DNA of 64,000 nucleotides from Rhodococcus oxybenzonivorans (GTDB lineage Bacteria > Actinomycetota > Actinomycetes > Mycobacteriales > Mycobacteriaceae), in assembly GCF_003130705.1 (NCBI RefSeq), contig NZ_CP021354.1:3596001-3660000 (forward strand), written 5' to 3'. The translations under genes and the position numbers were made by a program. Shown here piece after piece: positions 28,230 through 35,857 of the stretch (within the stretch, counting starts at the first letter, position 1; the number at the start of each line of letters is the position of its first letter). The notes under the pieces were generated by a model that saw nothing but the letters and a program-made list of their open reading frames with translations, searched no databases and had not been told where the DNA came from.

Positions 28230-30287
28230 TCACCCTCTCCCACCGGGTTGGAGCAGCTCCGCGGTCGGGGACGCGTTCTCACGGCGCGCGACCCATTCGG
28301 TGACGATCCGAACGGCCTCGTCGACCGCCACACCGTTCACCTGAGTGCCGTCGCGGAAGCGGAAGCTCACGGCACCCGCCTCGACGTCGCGGGCACCCGC
28401 GAGGAGCATGAACGGCACCTTCAGCGCGGTGTTGTTGAAGATCTTCTTCTGCATCCGGTCGTCGCTCGCGTCGACCTCCGCGCGGATCCCCGCCGCCTTC
28501 AACTGCTTCACCACGTCGAAAAGATGATCGGCGAACGCCTCGGCGACCGGGATGCCCACCACCTGAACGGGTGCAAGCCAGGCCGGGAACGCACCTGCGT
28601 AGTGCTCGGTCAGCACACCGAAGAATCGCTCGATGGACCCGAACAACGCGCGGTGAATCATCACCGGCCGCTTCTTCGTGCCGTCGTTCGCCGTGTACTC
28701 GAGGTCGAAGCGCTCGGGCAGGTTGAAGTCGAGTTGGATGGTCGACATCTGCCAGGTTCGGCCCAGGGCGTCCTGCACCTGCACCGAAATCTTCGGACCG
28801 TAGAAGGCGGCACCCCCGGGGTCGGGCACGAGGTTCAGCCCCGACGCCTCGGCGACCTCGGCCAGCGTCTGCGTGGCCTCCTCCCACACCGCGTCGTCAC
28901 CGACGAACTTGTCCGGGTTCTTGGTGGACAGTTCCAGGTAGAAGTCGTCGAGCCCGTAGTCCTCGAGGAGCCCGAGAACGAACTGCAGGGTGGTGGCCAA
29001 TTCATCGCGCATCTGCTCGCGGGTGCAGTAGATGTGCGCGTCGTCCTGTGTCATGCCGCGCACGCGGGTCAACCCGTGTACGACACCCGACTTCTCGTAC
29101 CGGTACACGGATCCGAACTCGAAGAGCCGCAACGGCAATTCCCGGTACGACCGTCCGCGGGACCGGAAGATCAGATTGTGCATCGGGCAGTTCATCGGCT
29201 TGAGGTAGTAGTCCTGCCCCGGCTTGCGCACGGTGCCGTCCTCGTTCAATTCCTCGTCGATGTGCATGGCCGGGAACATGCCGTCCCGGTACCAGTCGAG
29301 GTGACCCGACACCTCGTAGAGGTGCCCCTTCGTGATGTGCGGGGTGTTGACGAATTCGTAGCCCTCGTCGACGTGCCGCTTGCGCGAGTAATCCTCCATC
29401 TCGGTGCGGATGATGCCGCCCTTGGGGTGGAACACGGGCAGGCCCGAGCCGAGCTCGTCGGGGAAACTGAAGAGATCGAGTTCGGCGCCCAACTTCCGGT
29501 GATCGCGCCGTTCTGCTTCGGCGAGAAGCTCGAGGTGCTGTTCCTGGGCCTCCGCCGACTCCCAGGCGGTGCCGTAGATCCGCTGGAGATCGGCGTTGTC
29601 CTGATTACCTCGCCAGTAGGCGGCGGAACTGCGGGTGAGCTTGAACGCAGGAATGTGCTTGGTGGTGGGGATGTGCGGGCCACGGCAGAGATCGCCCCAG
29701 ATCTTCTCCCCCGTGCGCGGATCCACATTGTCGTAGATCGTCAGCTCGTTGCCGCCGACTTCCATGACCTCCGGGTCGTCGATGCCCGACTTGTCGTCGA
29801 TCAGTTCGAGTTTGAACGGTTCCTTCGCCAACTCCGCGCGAGCCTCGTCGAGAGAGTCGACGACACGACGAGAAAACCGCTGAGAGCCCTTGATGATCTT
29901 CTTCATCCGCTTCTCGAGGTTCGCCAGATCCTCCGGAGTGAAGGGACGATCGACCGAGAAGTCGTAGTAGAAGCCGTCCTTGATGGGCGGACCGATGCCG
30001 AGCTTGGCCTCGGGGAACTCCTGCTGCACGGCTTGCGCGAGGACGTGCGCCGCGGAGTGGCGGATGACGCTGCGCCCGTCCTCGGTATTCGCGGCCACCG
30101 GCTCGACGGCGGTGTCTACATCCGGCACCCACGACAGGTCCTTCAGCTGACCCTCGGCGTCACGGACCACGACGACGACGTCCGGACCCTTGCTCGGGTA
30201 GCCGGCTTCCCGAACCGCGGTTCCGGCCGTAGTCCCTGCAGGCACCCGGACAAGGGCGGCGGGGGCGACGGATGCGGGCGTGGTCAC
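28230..30287 (-). CDS. thrS: Threonine-tRNA ligase
   Basis: 685-residue class II synthetase. The order is an N-terminal TGS-like domain, an editing domain with [10 protein letters not shown] and the later zinc-binding SCHHN-type region replaced by family-typical segments, a catalytic core with [20 protein letters not shown] and [15 protein letters not shown], and an anticodon-binding domain starting [17 protein letters not shown]. It starts at GTG 30287 after a TAGGAG ribosome site. It leads the thrS-HIT-pgsA-patA-pimA-Nudix run. Possible promoter elements lie in 30300-30370, but no T-box leader is seen. Confidence 0.97.
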   Translation of the reverse strand: MTTPASVAPAALVRVPAGTTAGTAVREAGYPSKGPDVVVVVRDAEGQLKDLSWVPDVDTAVEPVAANTEDGRSVIRHSAAHVLAQAVQQEFPEAKLGIGPPIKDGFYYDFSVDRPFTPEDLANLEKRMKKIIKGSQRFSRRVVDSLDEARAELAKEPFKLELIDDKSGIDDPEVMEVGGNELTIYDNVDPRTGEKIWGDLCRGPHIPTTKHIPAFKLTRSSAAYWRGNQDNADLQRIYGTAWESAEAQEQHLELLAEAERRDHRKLGAELDLFSFPDELGSGLPVFHPKGGIIRTEMEDYSRKRHVDEGYEFVNTPHITKGHLYEVSGHLDWYRDGMFPAMHIDEELNEDGTVRKPGQDYYLKPMNCPMHNLIFRSRGRSYRELPLRLFEFGSVYRYEKSGVVHGLTRVRGMTQDDAHIYCTREQMRDELATTLQFVLGLLEDYGLDDFYLELSTKNPDKFVGDDAVWEEATQTLAEVAEASGLNLVPDPGGAAFYGPKISVQVQDALGRTWQMSTIQLDFNLPERFDLEYTANDGTKKRPVMIHRALFGSIERFFGVLTEHYAGAFPAWLAPVQVVGIPVAEAFADHLFDVVKQLKAAGIRAEVDASDDRMQKKIFNNTALKVPFMLLAGARDVEAGAVSFRFRDGTQVNGVAVDEAVRIVTEWVARRENASPTAELLQPGGRG

Positions 30288-30381
30288 AGCGATGTTCTCC
30301 TAGGTGAGGTATGCGGTGCAGACATGAAGAATGTGCCAGCCCATGCTATCGGCCCAGCTGTGCTACCCAATCATGCGTCCG

Positions 30382-30885
30382 CTAGAGGGGACTCTCCAGC
30401 CACGGGTAGTCGAGGCCGACCCACGTCCCGACCAGACCGAACGTTCCCAGTAACCACAGGGTGGCCAGCACGATCAGACCCGTCAGCACCGCGCCGGCAC
30501 CCTTGACGAGCAGCGACTGCCGGGAGAACCAGTCCATGAAGGCGTCGTACTTCGTCCGCGCGAAGCGGAGCAGTCGATGGGCCCACTCGAACTCGGACGC
30601 CAGGATGCCGAGTCCGGCGAAAACGATCAGCCATCCGGGACCGGGATACGGAATTGCCAGCACGCCGGCGGCCAGCACCAAGGCGCCGATCACGCCGACG
30701 GCGATGCGGTAACCGAGGTTCAGACTCGGCTTGGCGGCGATCCGAGCGCGCCACCGCTTCCAGCGGCTCTCCGCCTCCTGGAACGGCGACAGGTCGGAAT
30801 CCTCCGTGTCGACAGGTTCCGGCCCCTCCGTGTCGGCCTTGTCGGCACGGTCGGCCTCGTCCGGCCGGACTTCCCCGGTGCTCAC
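30382..30885 (-). CDS. PGPGW (TIGR02611) family membrane protein
   Basis: 167 residues, GTG start at 30885. An acidic N-terminal tail (about 1-35) precedes two closely spaced helices around the motif AIPYPGPGWLIVFAGLGILASEFEWA (residues about 77-102), the hallmark of this actinobacterial family, and a third helix near 125-148. Function unknown. It is separated from thrS by 94 bp on the same strand. The family is usually found as a single small membrane protein in mycolata. Confidence 0.85.
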   Translation of the reverse strand: MSTGEVRPDEADRADKADTEGPEPVDTEDSDLSPFQEAESRWKRWRARIAAKPSLNLGYRIAVGVIGALVLAAGVLAIPYPGPGWLIVFAGLGILASEFEWAHRLLRFARTKYDAFMDWFSRQSLLVKGAGAVLTGLIVLATLWLLGTFGLVGTWVGLDYPWLESPL

Positions 30886-31018
30886 GATCTACCTGCCCCT
30901 CGTGTGTCGACCCAGTGTGAACGGCAATCCGTGACGAAGCAGGCACGGAGGCGCGAGTGAAACTGCCATCGTCCACCCTACCCAGTGCCCGGGGCACGGT
31001 CGCGCCGTCAGGTCCGGT

Positions 31019-32221
31019 CTAGCCCTTCACACACACGACCTGCCGCAGGTGTGCGACGACCTCGACCAGATCGGCCTGAGCATCGATCACCTGCTCGATG
31101 TCCTTGTACGCGGCCGGGATCTCGTCGATCACCCCGGCGTCCTTACGCGACTCGACGCCGGACGTTTGACGCCTCAAGTCGTCGACCGTGAAACGCTTCT
31201 TCGCCTTCGTACGGCTCATGGTCCGACCGGCGCCGTGCGAGGCGGAGTTGAAGGACAGTTCCGACCCCAGTCCGCGCACCACGTACGAACCGGTGCCCAT
31301 GGAACCGGGAATGAGACCGAGATCTCCCTTTCCTGCGCGAATAGCACCCTTGCGGGTCACGAGCATCGTCTCCCCGTCGACGACCTCCTCGGACACATAG
31401 TTGTGGTGACACGAGATCGGATCGTCGAAACGGACGGGCCGAGTCGGCAGAGCGTCCCGGAATGCCTGCATGATCAGGGCGAGCATGACGGCGCGGTTGC
31501 GGGCCGCGTATTCCTGGGCCCACGACAGGTCGTGGCGGTAGGCGTCCATCTCGGGTGTACCTGCCAAAAAGACCGCCAGATCACGATCGACCAGCCTCTG
31601 GTTGTGCTGCAACGTCCGCGCCACGGCGATGTGTCGCTCGGCCAGTTCCTTCCCGATGTTGCGGGATCCGGAGTGGAGCATGAGCCACACCTCCTCTGCG
31701 TCGGACAGACACACCTCGATGAAGTGATTCCCGCCGCCGAGCGTTCCGATCTGCTTCATCGCCTTCGATTCACGAGACTGGACGCCCGGGTGCAGATCGC
31801 GGAACTCCTGCCAGAATCGCGTCCATCCCTTGTGGACGCCGGCGCCGGACACCGAGAGGGCACCGGTGTCGAGAGAGTTCTCGTGCATGGCGAATCCCAC
31901 CGGAACCGCACGCTCGATGCGCGCGCGCAGCGACCGCAGACTGTCCGGCAGGTCGTCGGCGGTGACATCGGTCCTGACCGCTGTCATGCCGCAGCCGATG
32001 TCGACCCCCACGGCGGCAGGTGCGACAGCCTGACGCATCGCGATGACGGAGCCGACCGTCGCGCCCTTACCGACATGGACGTCGGGCATGACGCGGACAC
32101 CGTGGACCCACGGCAGGTCTGCCATGGTGCGGAGCTGGGCAAGTGCGGCCGGCTCTATGGACCGTTCCTCCGCCCACATCAAGGTCGGCGCGGCAGTGCC
32201 TTCGAGGGTGACGGGAAACAT
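31019..32221 (-). CDS. rtcB: RtcB-type RNA-splicing ligase
   Basis: 400 residues from ATG 32221, where the N-terminus aligns with RtcB of E. coli; an ATG at 32278 would add 19 residues. RtcB joins a 2',3'-cyclic phosphate or 3'-phosphate RNA end to a 5'-OH end using GTP and Mn2+. Family motifs are intact: MPDVHVGKGATVGSVI, AVGVDIGCGMTAV, TLGGGNHFIEV, HSGSRNIGK, CHHNYVSEE and the guanylylated-His region SASHGAGRTMSRTKAKKRF. It sits beside six tRNA genes; tRNA repair after anticodon cleavage is an attractive role but is inferred. No archease or RtcA gene is nearby. Confidence 0.95.
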   Translation of the reverse strand: MFPVTLEGTAAPTLMWAEERSIEPAALAQLRTMADLPWVHGVRVMPDVHVGKGATVGSVIAMRQAVAPAAVGVDIGCGMTAVRTDVTADDLPDSLRSLRARIERAVPVGFAMHENSLDTGALSVSGAGVHKGWTRFWQEFRDLHPGVQSRESKAMKQIGTLGGGNHFIEVCLSDAEEVWLMLHSGSRNIGKELAERHIAVARTLQHNQRLVDRDLAVFLAGTPEMDAYRHDLSWAQEYAARNRAVMLALIMQAFRDALPTRPVRFDDPISCHHNYVSEEVVDGETMLVTRKGAIRAGKGDLGLIPGSMGTGSYVVRGLGSELSFNSASHGAGRTMSRTKAKKRFTVDDLRRQTSGVESRKDAGVIDEIPAAYKDIEQVIDAQADLVEVVAHLRQVVCVKG

Positions 32222-32338
32222 TCGACTTCGATCCTTCGACAGCGGCCACCGCGGGTGCGGTTCGGCCTGCCCTGTCATTGTTCGCCGTTTCCGGGTACCC
32301 GGACAACCGAATATCGGCACGTGAGGGCACATGCAGAA

Positions 32339-32370
32339 GAGGGCGTCTCCGAATTCCCGGAAACGCCCTC
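32339..32370 (-). terminator. Intrinsic terminator of tRNA-Val(CAC)
   Basis: A 13-bp stem (gagggcgtctccg at 32339-32351 with its near-perfect complement at 32358-32370, one mismatch) has a 6-nt loop. It lies 13 nt past the 3' end of the minus-strand tRNA-Val and before rtcB. It should end the tRNA transcript. Confidence 0.8.
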
Positions 32371-32383
32371 TTCGTGTTCTCGG

Positions 32384-32455
32384 TGGTCCCGGCTGGGATC
32401 GAACCAGCGACCTCCCCGGTGTGAACGGGACGCTCTTCCACTGAGCCACGGGACC
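32384..32455 (-). tRNA. tRNA-Val (CAC)
   Basis: Seventy-two nt with a 7-bp acceptor stem GGTCCCG/CGGGACC, the anticodon loop TTCACAC (anticodon CAC) and the T-arm GGTTCGATCCC. The CCA end is not encoded (ACCG follows). It is on the opposite strand to the other five tRNAs, with a strong terminator after it and a probable TTCGTT-N17-TAATGT promoter about 40 nt upstream. Confidence 0.95.
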
Positions 32456-32609
32456 GAGGCACGCCACATGCTCGCGCTCGAACGAGTTGGAACATTAACA
32501 CGACGGACCGGCCGAACGAAAATCACGTCGTGGTGATTCGCGGTCACCCGCACAGACCACCGCTTTCCGCATGCGCCCCGAAGCCCGGCAGCAGTCATGA
32601 CCTGCAGAT

Positions 32610-32639
32610 TTGTAACTAACAGGCATGGTCGGCTAATGT
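32610..32639 (+). promoter_or_regulatory. Probable promoter of the tRNA array
   Basis: TTGTAA (32610-32615) and TAATGT (32634-32639) are separated by 18 bp, a good sigma-70-type match. Transcription would begin about 40 nt before the first tRNA-Gly. Confidence 0.6.
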
Positions 32640-32686
32640 TCTCAACCGCACCACGGAGAACATTCTCCGCGAGTTACACGGTGCAT

Positions 32687-32759
32687 GCGGACGTGGCGCA
32701 GCTGGTAGCGCACAACCTTGCCAAGGTTGGGGTCGCGGGTTCGAATCCCGTCGTCCGCT
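32687..32759 (+). tRNA. tRNA-Gly (GCC), copy 1
   Basis: Seventy-three nt, acceptor GCGGACG/CGTCCGC, anticodon loop TTGCCAA (GCC), T-arm GGTTCGAATCC. CCA is not encoded (TCGA follows the acceptor stem). The sequence is identical to the copy at 32999. Confidence 0.96.
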
Positions 32760-32783
32760 CGAGAGGTTGGACTCAACCTTCAC

Positions 32784-32854
32784 GGTGGAGTGGCCGAGTG
32801 GTGAGGCAACGGCCTGCAAAGCCGTGCACACGGGTTCGATTCCCGTCTCCACCT
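32784..32854 (+). tRNA. tRNA-Cys (GCA)
   Basis: Seventy-one nt, acceptor GGTGGAG/CTCCACC, anticodon loop CTGCAAA (GCA), T-arm GGTTCGATTCC. CCA is not encoded. It lies between tRNA-Gly and tRNA-Val copy 1 and is the only member of the first cluster without a second copy. Confidence 0.96.
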
Positions 32855-32855
32855 C

Positions 32856-32927
32856 GCGCGATTAGCTCAGCGGGAGAGCGCTTCCCTGACACGGAAGAGG
32901 TCACTGGTTCAATCCCAGTATCGCGCA
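32856..32927 (+). tRNA. tRNA-Val (GAC), copy 1
   Basis: Seventy-two nt, acceptor GCGCGAT/ATCGCGC, anticodon loop CTGACAC (GAC), T-arm GGTTCAATCCC. ACCG follows, so the CCA end is not fully encoded. It is separated by only one base from tRNA-Cys. Confidence 0.96.
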
Positions 32928-32998
32928 CCGAGATAGATCGTAGGACTGTAGTACTTGCACGACAGTGAACTCCCCCGGACTCGGAGGTTTTCACGCAT

Positions 32999-33071
32999 GC
33001 GGACGTGGCGCAGCTGGTAGCGCACAACCTTGCCAAGGTTGGGGTCGCGGGTTCGAATCCCGTCGTCCGCT
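32999..33071 (+). tRNA. tRNA-Gly (GCC), copy 2
   Basis: Identical in its mature part to the copy at 32687, but the 3' CCA is encoded (33072-33074). It lies 71 bp downstream of tRNA-Val copy 1 and 18 bp upstream of tRNA-Val copy 2. Confidence 0.96.
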
Positions 33072-33089
33072 CCATTTCTTCTCGATCTC

Positions 33090-33161
33090 GCGCGATTAGC
33101 TCAGCGGGAGAGCGCTTCCCTGACACGGAAGAGGTCACTGGTTCAATCCCAGTATCGCGCA
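33090..33161 (+). tRNA. tRNA-Val (GAC), copy 2
   Basis: Identical in its mature part to the copy at 32856, with an encoded CCA (33162-33164). It is last in the array, and a strong bidirectional hairpin follows 30 nt later. Confidence 0.96.
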
Positions 33162-33193
33162 CCATCTCTTCGGTTCATCCGAAAAGACGTTCC

Positions 33194-33235
33194 CAGCGGC
33201 TCGGCCCCGGTCATACGACCGGGGCCGAACCGCTG
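33194..33235. terminator. Bidirectional terminator after the tRNA array
   Basis: A perfect 12-bp stem, TCGGCCCCGGTC with its complement around the loop ATAC, is extended by cagcgg/ccgctg outside a single mismatch. It separates the tRNA transcript from the convergent LeuA-domain gene, whose stop is at 33240. Confidence 0.85.
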
Positions 33236-33239
33236 TCTG

Positions 33240-33728
33240 TCACGCCGAGTGCACCCTATTCGCACCGGAAATCATCGCGCGCAGCGCCGACTCGGTGTCG
33301 GATTCACCGATTCCCATCGTCCACAGTCGCACTCCCCCCGCCTCGCACCTCAGGAACGTTGCCGTGCGGTGCCCGATTCGATGCTGGTGGAAGGCGAGGA
33401 TCTCGATCGAACATCCGGCGTCGTAGAGCATCGACGTCATCGCGGACACCGGGCCCGGCGCGAGTGCGCTCATCGTGCAGATCGATTCTCCGATACCCAA
33501 GGTCGCCTCGAAGACCCACAGGCCTGGGGCGGCTTTCTTCTCGGACCATCGACCGAGACGGAACGGGCCGGACATCGGCGCATACAGGCTCTCGAACGCG
33601 GTCCAGCTCATCCCGGCTGCCTCGTCCGCGAATTCGCGGGGGAGCGGCTTTCCGTGACGCGTCGCGAAGGGATCGGCGGCGCTGCTCGACGTGCGACAAG
33701 TTGCGGCAAACGAAGTGGAGGTGCTCAT
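33240..33728 (-). CDS. Stand-alone LeuA allosteric (dimerisation) domain protein
   Basis: 162 residues, ATG 33728. There is no catalytic TIM-barrel. Residues about 25-55 (HGKPLPREFADEA, MSWTAFESLYAP) correspond to the linker of 2-isopropylmalate synthase, and residues about 60-160 to its C-terminal leucine-binding domain, with ALAPGPVSAMTSMLYDAGC in place of the usual G-x-GNGP-V-A segment and FHQHRIGHRTATFLRC matching the YHEH...AAAYVE region. The final TMGIGESDTESALRAMISGANR matches the LeuA terminus. It may form mixed dimers with LeuA or act as a leucine sensor (inference). A leader peptide and attenuator-like hairpins lie upstream. The family match is by motif memory. Confidence 0.8.
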   Translation of the reverse strand: MSTSTSFAATCRTSSSAADPFATRHGKPLPREFADEAAGMSWTAFESLYAPMSGPFRLGRWSEKKAAPGLWVFEATLGIGESICTMSALAPGPVSAMTSMLYDAGCSIEILAFHQHRIGHRTATFLRCEAGGVRLWTMGIGESDTESALRAMISGANRVHSA

Positions 33729-33775
33729 TCTCGTGGTCTTCCTGAAAGTGAAGGGAGGACCAACGCGTAGCTCAA

Positions 33776-33814
33776 CGACCCGCAGCGAGGGGTCGGTCCG
33801 TATCAGACCCCGCT
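33776..33814 (-). promoter_or_regulatory. Attenuator-like alternative hairpins
   Basis: Two stems compete for the same GACCC segment. Stem A pairs AGCGGGGTC (33814-33806, the last leader codons) with GACCCC-TC-GCT (33794-33784). Stem B pairs CGACCC (33795-33790) with GGGTCG (33781-33776). Ribosome position on the leader peptide would decide which forms. The direction of the response cannot be told from sequence. Confidence 0.6.
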
Positions 33815-33844
33815 ACGGCGGAGAACTACGAGAATGCGCTGCAT
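33803..33844 (-). CDS. Branched-chain-rich leader peptide upstream of the LeuA-domain gene
   Basis: A 13-codon reading frame, MQRILVVLRRSGV and TGA, with Ile-Leu-Val-Val-Leu at residues 4-8 and a final Val. Its ATG lies 8 nt after a -10 element, so it would be at or next to the 5' end of the transcript and translated leaderless. The hairpins that follow are mutually exclusive. The arrangement is that of a ribosome-mediated attenuator like those of ilv/leu operons. Confidence 0.7.
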   Translation of the reverse strand: MQRILVVLRRSGV

Positions 33845-33852
33845 GGGAAGAC

Positions 33853-33882
33853 ACTCTAGGCGAGGATCGTCCCGAAGGACAA
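33853..33882 (-). promoter_or_regulatory. Promoter of the leader/LeuA-domain transcript
   Basis: On the minus strand, TTGTCC (33882-33877) and TAGAGT (33858-33853) are separated by 18 bp. The -10 end is 8 nt from the leader ATG, which predicts a 5' untranslated region of zero to two nt. Confidence 0.65.
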
Positions 33883-33954
33883 CCTGCCACCTCATCGAGG
33901 AATTCGGCCGCGCATCTTCCCGGTGACGAAATTGTTATCCACGGGCCTGGAACG

Positions 33955-33968
33955 TGAGGAAATCCTCA
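33955..33968 (+). promoter_or_regulatory. Palindrome upstream of the 6C RNA
   Basis: TGAGGA-AA-TCCTCA is a perfect inverted repeat, placed just before a -10-like TATCGT (33971-33976) and about 14 nt before the first 6C hairpin. It could be an operator for the small RNA; the regulator is unknown. Confidence 0.4.
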
Positions 33969-33980
33969 TGTATCGTCGAA

Positions 33981-34055
33981 CGTGCCATCCACCCCCCCGA
34001 TGGCAATGAGCCCCAGCCATGACCCCCCATCCAAGGCTGGGGCTCAGTCTTGTTC
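33981..34055 (+). ncRNA. 6C small RNA
   Basis: Two consecutive hairpins each display a run of at least six C in the loop. Hairpin 1 is TGCCATC/GATGGCA (33983-34005) with seven C; hairpin 2 is a perfect 12-bp stem TGAGCCCCAGCC/GGCTGGGGCTCA (34007-34046) with six C. GTCTTGTT follows, so hairpin 2 may double as terminator. This is the defining structure of the actinobacterial 6C RNA motif, known as B11 in M. tuberculosis. A TATCGT -10-like element at 33971 is correctly placed for a 5' end near 33981. The ends given are approximate. Confidence 0.85.
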
Positions 34056-34265
34056 CGGGTCACCTCCGTCGAACAAAGTCCCCGGACGGTCACCGATTCG
34101 GGCTGTCGTTCTCGCCTTGCGCCGGACTCTGCGCAGTCGACGACGAAGCATCGCATACGGTCGGTTTCACACGCCGCGCAGGGCGTGGCAGATTGCGGTG
34201 AGCACGCGGTTGCGGGACAGTACGCACATAATGGTGACGAACAGGAAAGACGCGGTGACTGAACG

Positions 34266-34796
34266 GTGACGGTCGAAATAAATTCCGCGGGGATCTGGGA
34301 CTCCGAGGCGATCGCCGACGTAGCGGCGGCGACGTTTCCGCTCGCCTGCCCACCTGGCGCCACCCAGGACGACATCGCCACCTTCATCGATGATGTGCTG
34401 TCGGCGGAACGATTTTCCGAGTACCTCACCGACCCGCGCCGAACCGTGCTCAAGGTGACCCACGAAGGCGCCATCGTCGGCTATGCAATGTTGATCGACG
34501 GAGAACCTGCAGATCCCGAGGTGGCCCGGAGCGTGTCACTGCGTCCCGTCACCGAGATCAGCAAGCTGTATGTGCTGCCGGGCAATCACGGCACCGGAGT
34601 CGCGTCCGCGCTGATGAACGCCATCGTCGAGCGCGCCGTCGCCGGGGATTGTGCGGGACTGTGGCTCGGAGTCAATCAGGAGAACCTGCGCGCTCAGCGT
34701 TTCTACGAGAAGCACGGCTTCGAGACTGTCGGGACGAAGACCTTCCTGGTGGGGTCGCAGCTACACCACGATTTCGTGATGCAGCGGGCCCTCTGA
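34266..34796 (+). CDS. GNAT-family N-acetyltransferase
   Basis: 176 residues from GTG 34266 (no clear ribosome site). The GNAT fold is recognisable: VGYAMLIDGE strand, EISKLYVLPGNHGTGVASALMNAIVERA with the Q/R-x-x-G-x-G/A acetyl-CoA loop (GNHGTGVA), and LWLGVNQENLRAQRFYEKHGFETVGTK at the C-terminus, spread over residues about 97-160. It resembles Rv2669, which occupies the same position beside the ATPase gene. The acceptor substrate is unknown. It converges on zapE with a 10-bp gap. Confidence 0.88.
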   Translation: MTVEINSAGIWDSEAIADVAAATFPLACPPGATQDDIATFIDDVLSAERFSEYLTDPRRTVLKVTHEGAIVGYAMLIDGEPADPEVARSVSLRPVTEISKLYVLPGNHGTGVASALMNAIVERAVAGDCAGLWLGVNQENLRAQRFYEKHGFETVGTKTFLVGSQLHHDFVMQRAL

Positions 34797-34806
34797 GCCT
34801 GCCGGC

Positions 34807-35823
34807 TCAGTTCGCGGCTACCTCGAAGCGCGACAACGCGAGGAGCCGTGAGGTGGCGCGGAGATACTTCTTGCGGTACCCACCGGCAAGCATCTCGGGC
34901 GTGAAGATGGAGTCGAGCTTCGCGCCCGCCACCGTCACCGGGATGCTGGCGTCGTACAGGCGGTCCGCGAGAACGACGAGCCGCAGAGCCACCGACTGGT
35001 CGTCGGCCGGATGGACACCGTCCAGGAACACGGCCGGGATGCCCTCGACCAGCTTGTTGTATCGCGACGGGTGCAGGGTGCTCAGGTGCGCACACAGCGC
35101 ATCGAAGTCGTCGAGTGTGGCACCGGGGATGGCGTCGGCACGCTCGAGGAGTTCCTCCGAGGAGATCGGGTCGGGCGCCGGCGGCAGGTCGCGGTGCCGG
35201 TAGTCGGGGCCATCCACCCGGATGGTCTCGAAGATCGAGCCCAGCTTCTTGATCTCCCGCAGGAAGTCCTGCGCTGCGAAGCGGCCCTCACCGAGCTGGC
35301 CGGGAAGGGTGTTCGACGTCGCGACGATGGACACACCACGCGCGGACAGCTCGGACAGCAACCGGGACACGAGCATGGTGTCACCCGGATCGTCGAGTTC
35401 GAACTCGTCGATGCAGAGGACACTGTGGTCGGACAGCTGCTCGACCGCCTTGTTGAACCCCAGCGCGCCGACCACGTGGGTCAGCTCGACGAAGGTGCCG
35501 AATGCCTTCGGCGACGGGACGCTGTGGTAGATCGACGCGAGCAGGTGGGTCTTGCCGACGCCGAACCCACCGTCGAGGTAGAGACCGGCACCGGTGGACG
35601 GCGTCTTCTTCCCGAAGAGGCCACGTCGGCCGCCGCTGCGGATCTTGCCGACCTTCTTCGAGAACTCCTCGGCCTTCTGCACAGCCACGGCCTGGCTGGG
35701 CTCGGCGGGGTCCGGGATGTACGACGCGAAGCTCACCTCGTCGAACATGGCCGGGGGCACCATTTGAGCGACCAACTGATCAGCCGGCACCACGGGGCTG
35801 CGATCGACAAGACGTGCATGCAT
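34807..35823 (-). CDS. zapE: AFG1/ZapE-type ATPase
   Basis: 338 residues from ATG 35823; an in-frame ATG at 35859 would run into the divergent gene. P-loop ATPase of the AFG1 family with Walker A GGFGVGKTH, Walker B VLCIDEFELDD and SNTLPGQLGEGRF. In E. coli the protein modulates FtsZ rings; in mitochondria AFG1 aids protein turnover. The Rv2670c equivalent lies in the same order. It is divergent from the RibD-C reductase gene with about 34 bp between starts, so both promoters overlap there. Confidence 0.92.
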   Translation of the reverse strand: MHARLVDRSPVVPADQLVAQMVPPAMFDEVSFASYIPDPAEPSQAVAVQKAEEFSKKVGKIRSGGRRGLFGKKTPSTGAGLYLDGGFGVGKTHLLASIYHSVPSPKAFGTFVELTHVVGALGFNKAVEQLSDHSVLCIDEFELDDPGDTMLVSRLLSELSARGVSIVATSNTLPGQLGEGRFAAQDFLREIKKLGSIFETIRVDGPDYRHRDLPPAPDPISSEELLERADAIPGATLDDFDALCAHLSTLHPSRYNKLVEGIPAVFLDGVHPADDQSVALRLVVLADRLYDASIPVTVAGAKLDSIFTPEMLAGGYRKKYLRATSRLLALSRFEVAAN

Positions 35824-35857
35824 ACAAGCAGGGTATCCACGTGTTGTGATCACTAAC

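Noticed and set aside
30288-30381. Possible T-box or other riboswitch upstream of thrS
   Set aside because: The leader is under 100 nt, and I find no T-box-type hairpins or conserved AGGGUGG-like sequence.
28089-30506. Long plus-strand frame of about 800 codons opposite thrS
   Set aside because: Antisense shadow of thrS, with no ribosome site and no recognisable domain.
32383-33164. Prophage or genomic island at the tRNA-Val locus
   Set aside because: tRNA genes are common integration sites, but no integrase, excisionase, phage gene or direct att repeat was seen beyond the tRNA duplication.
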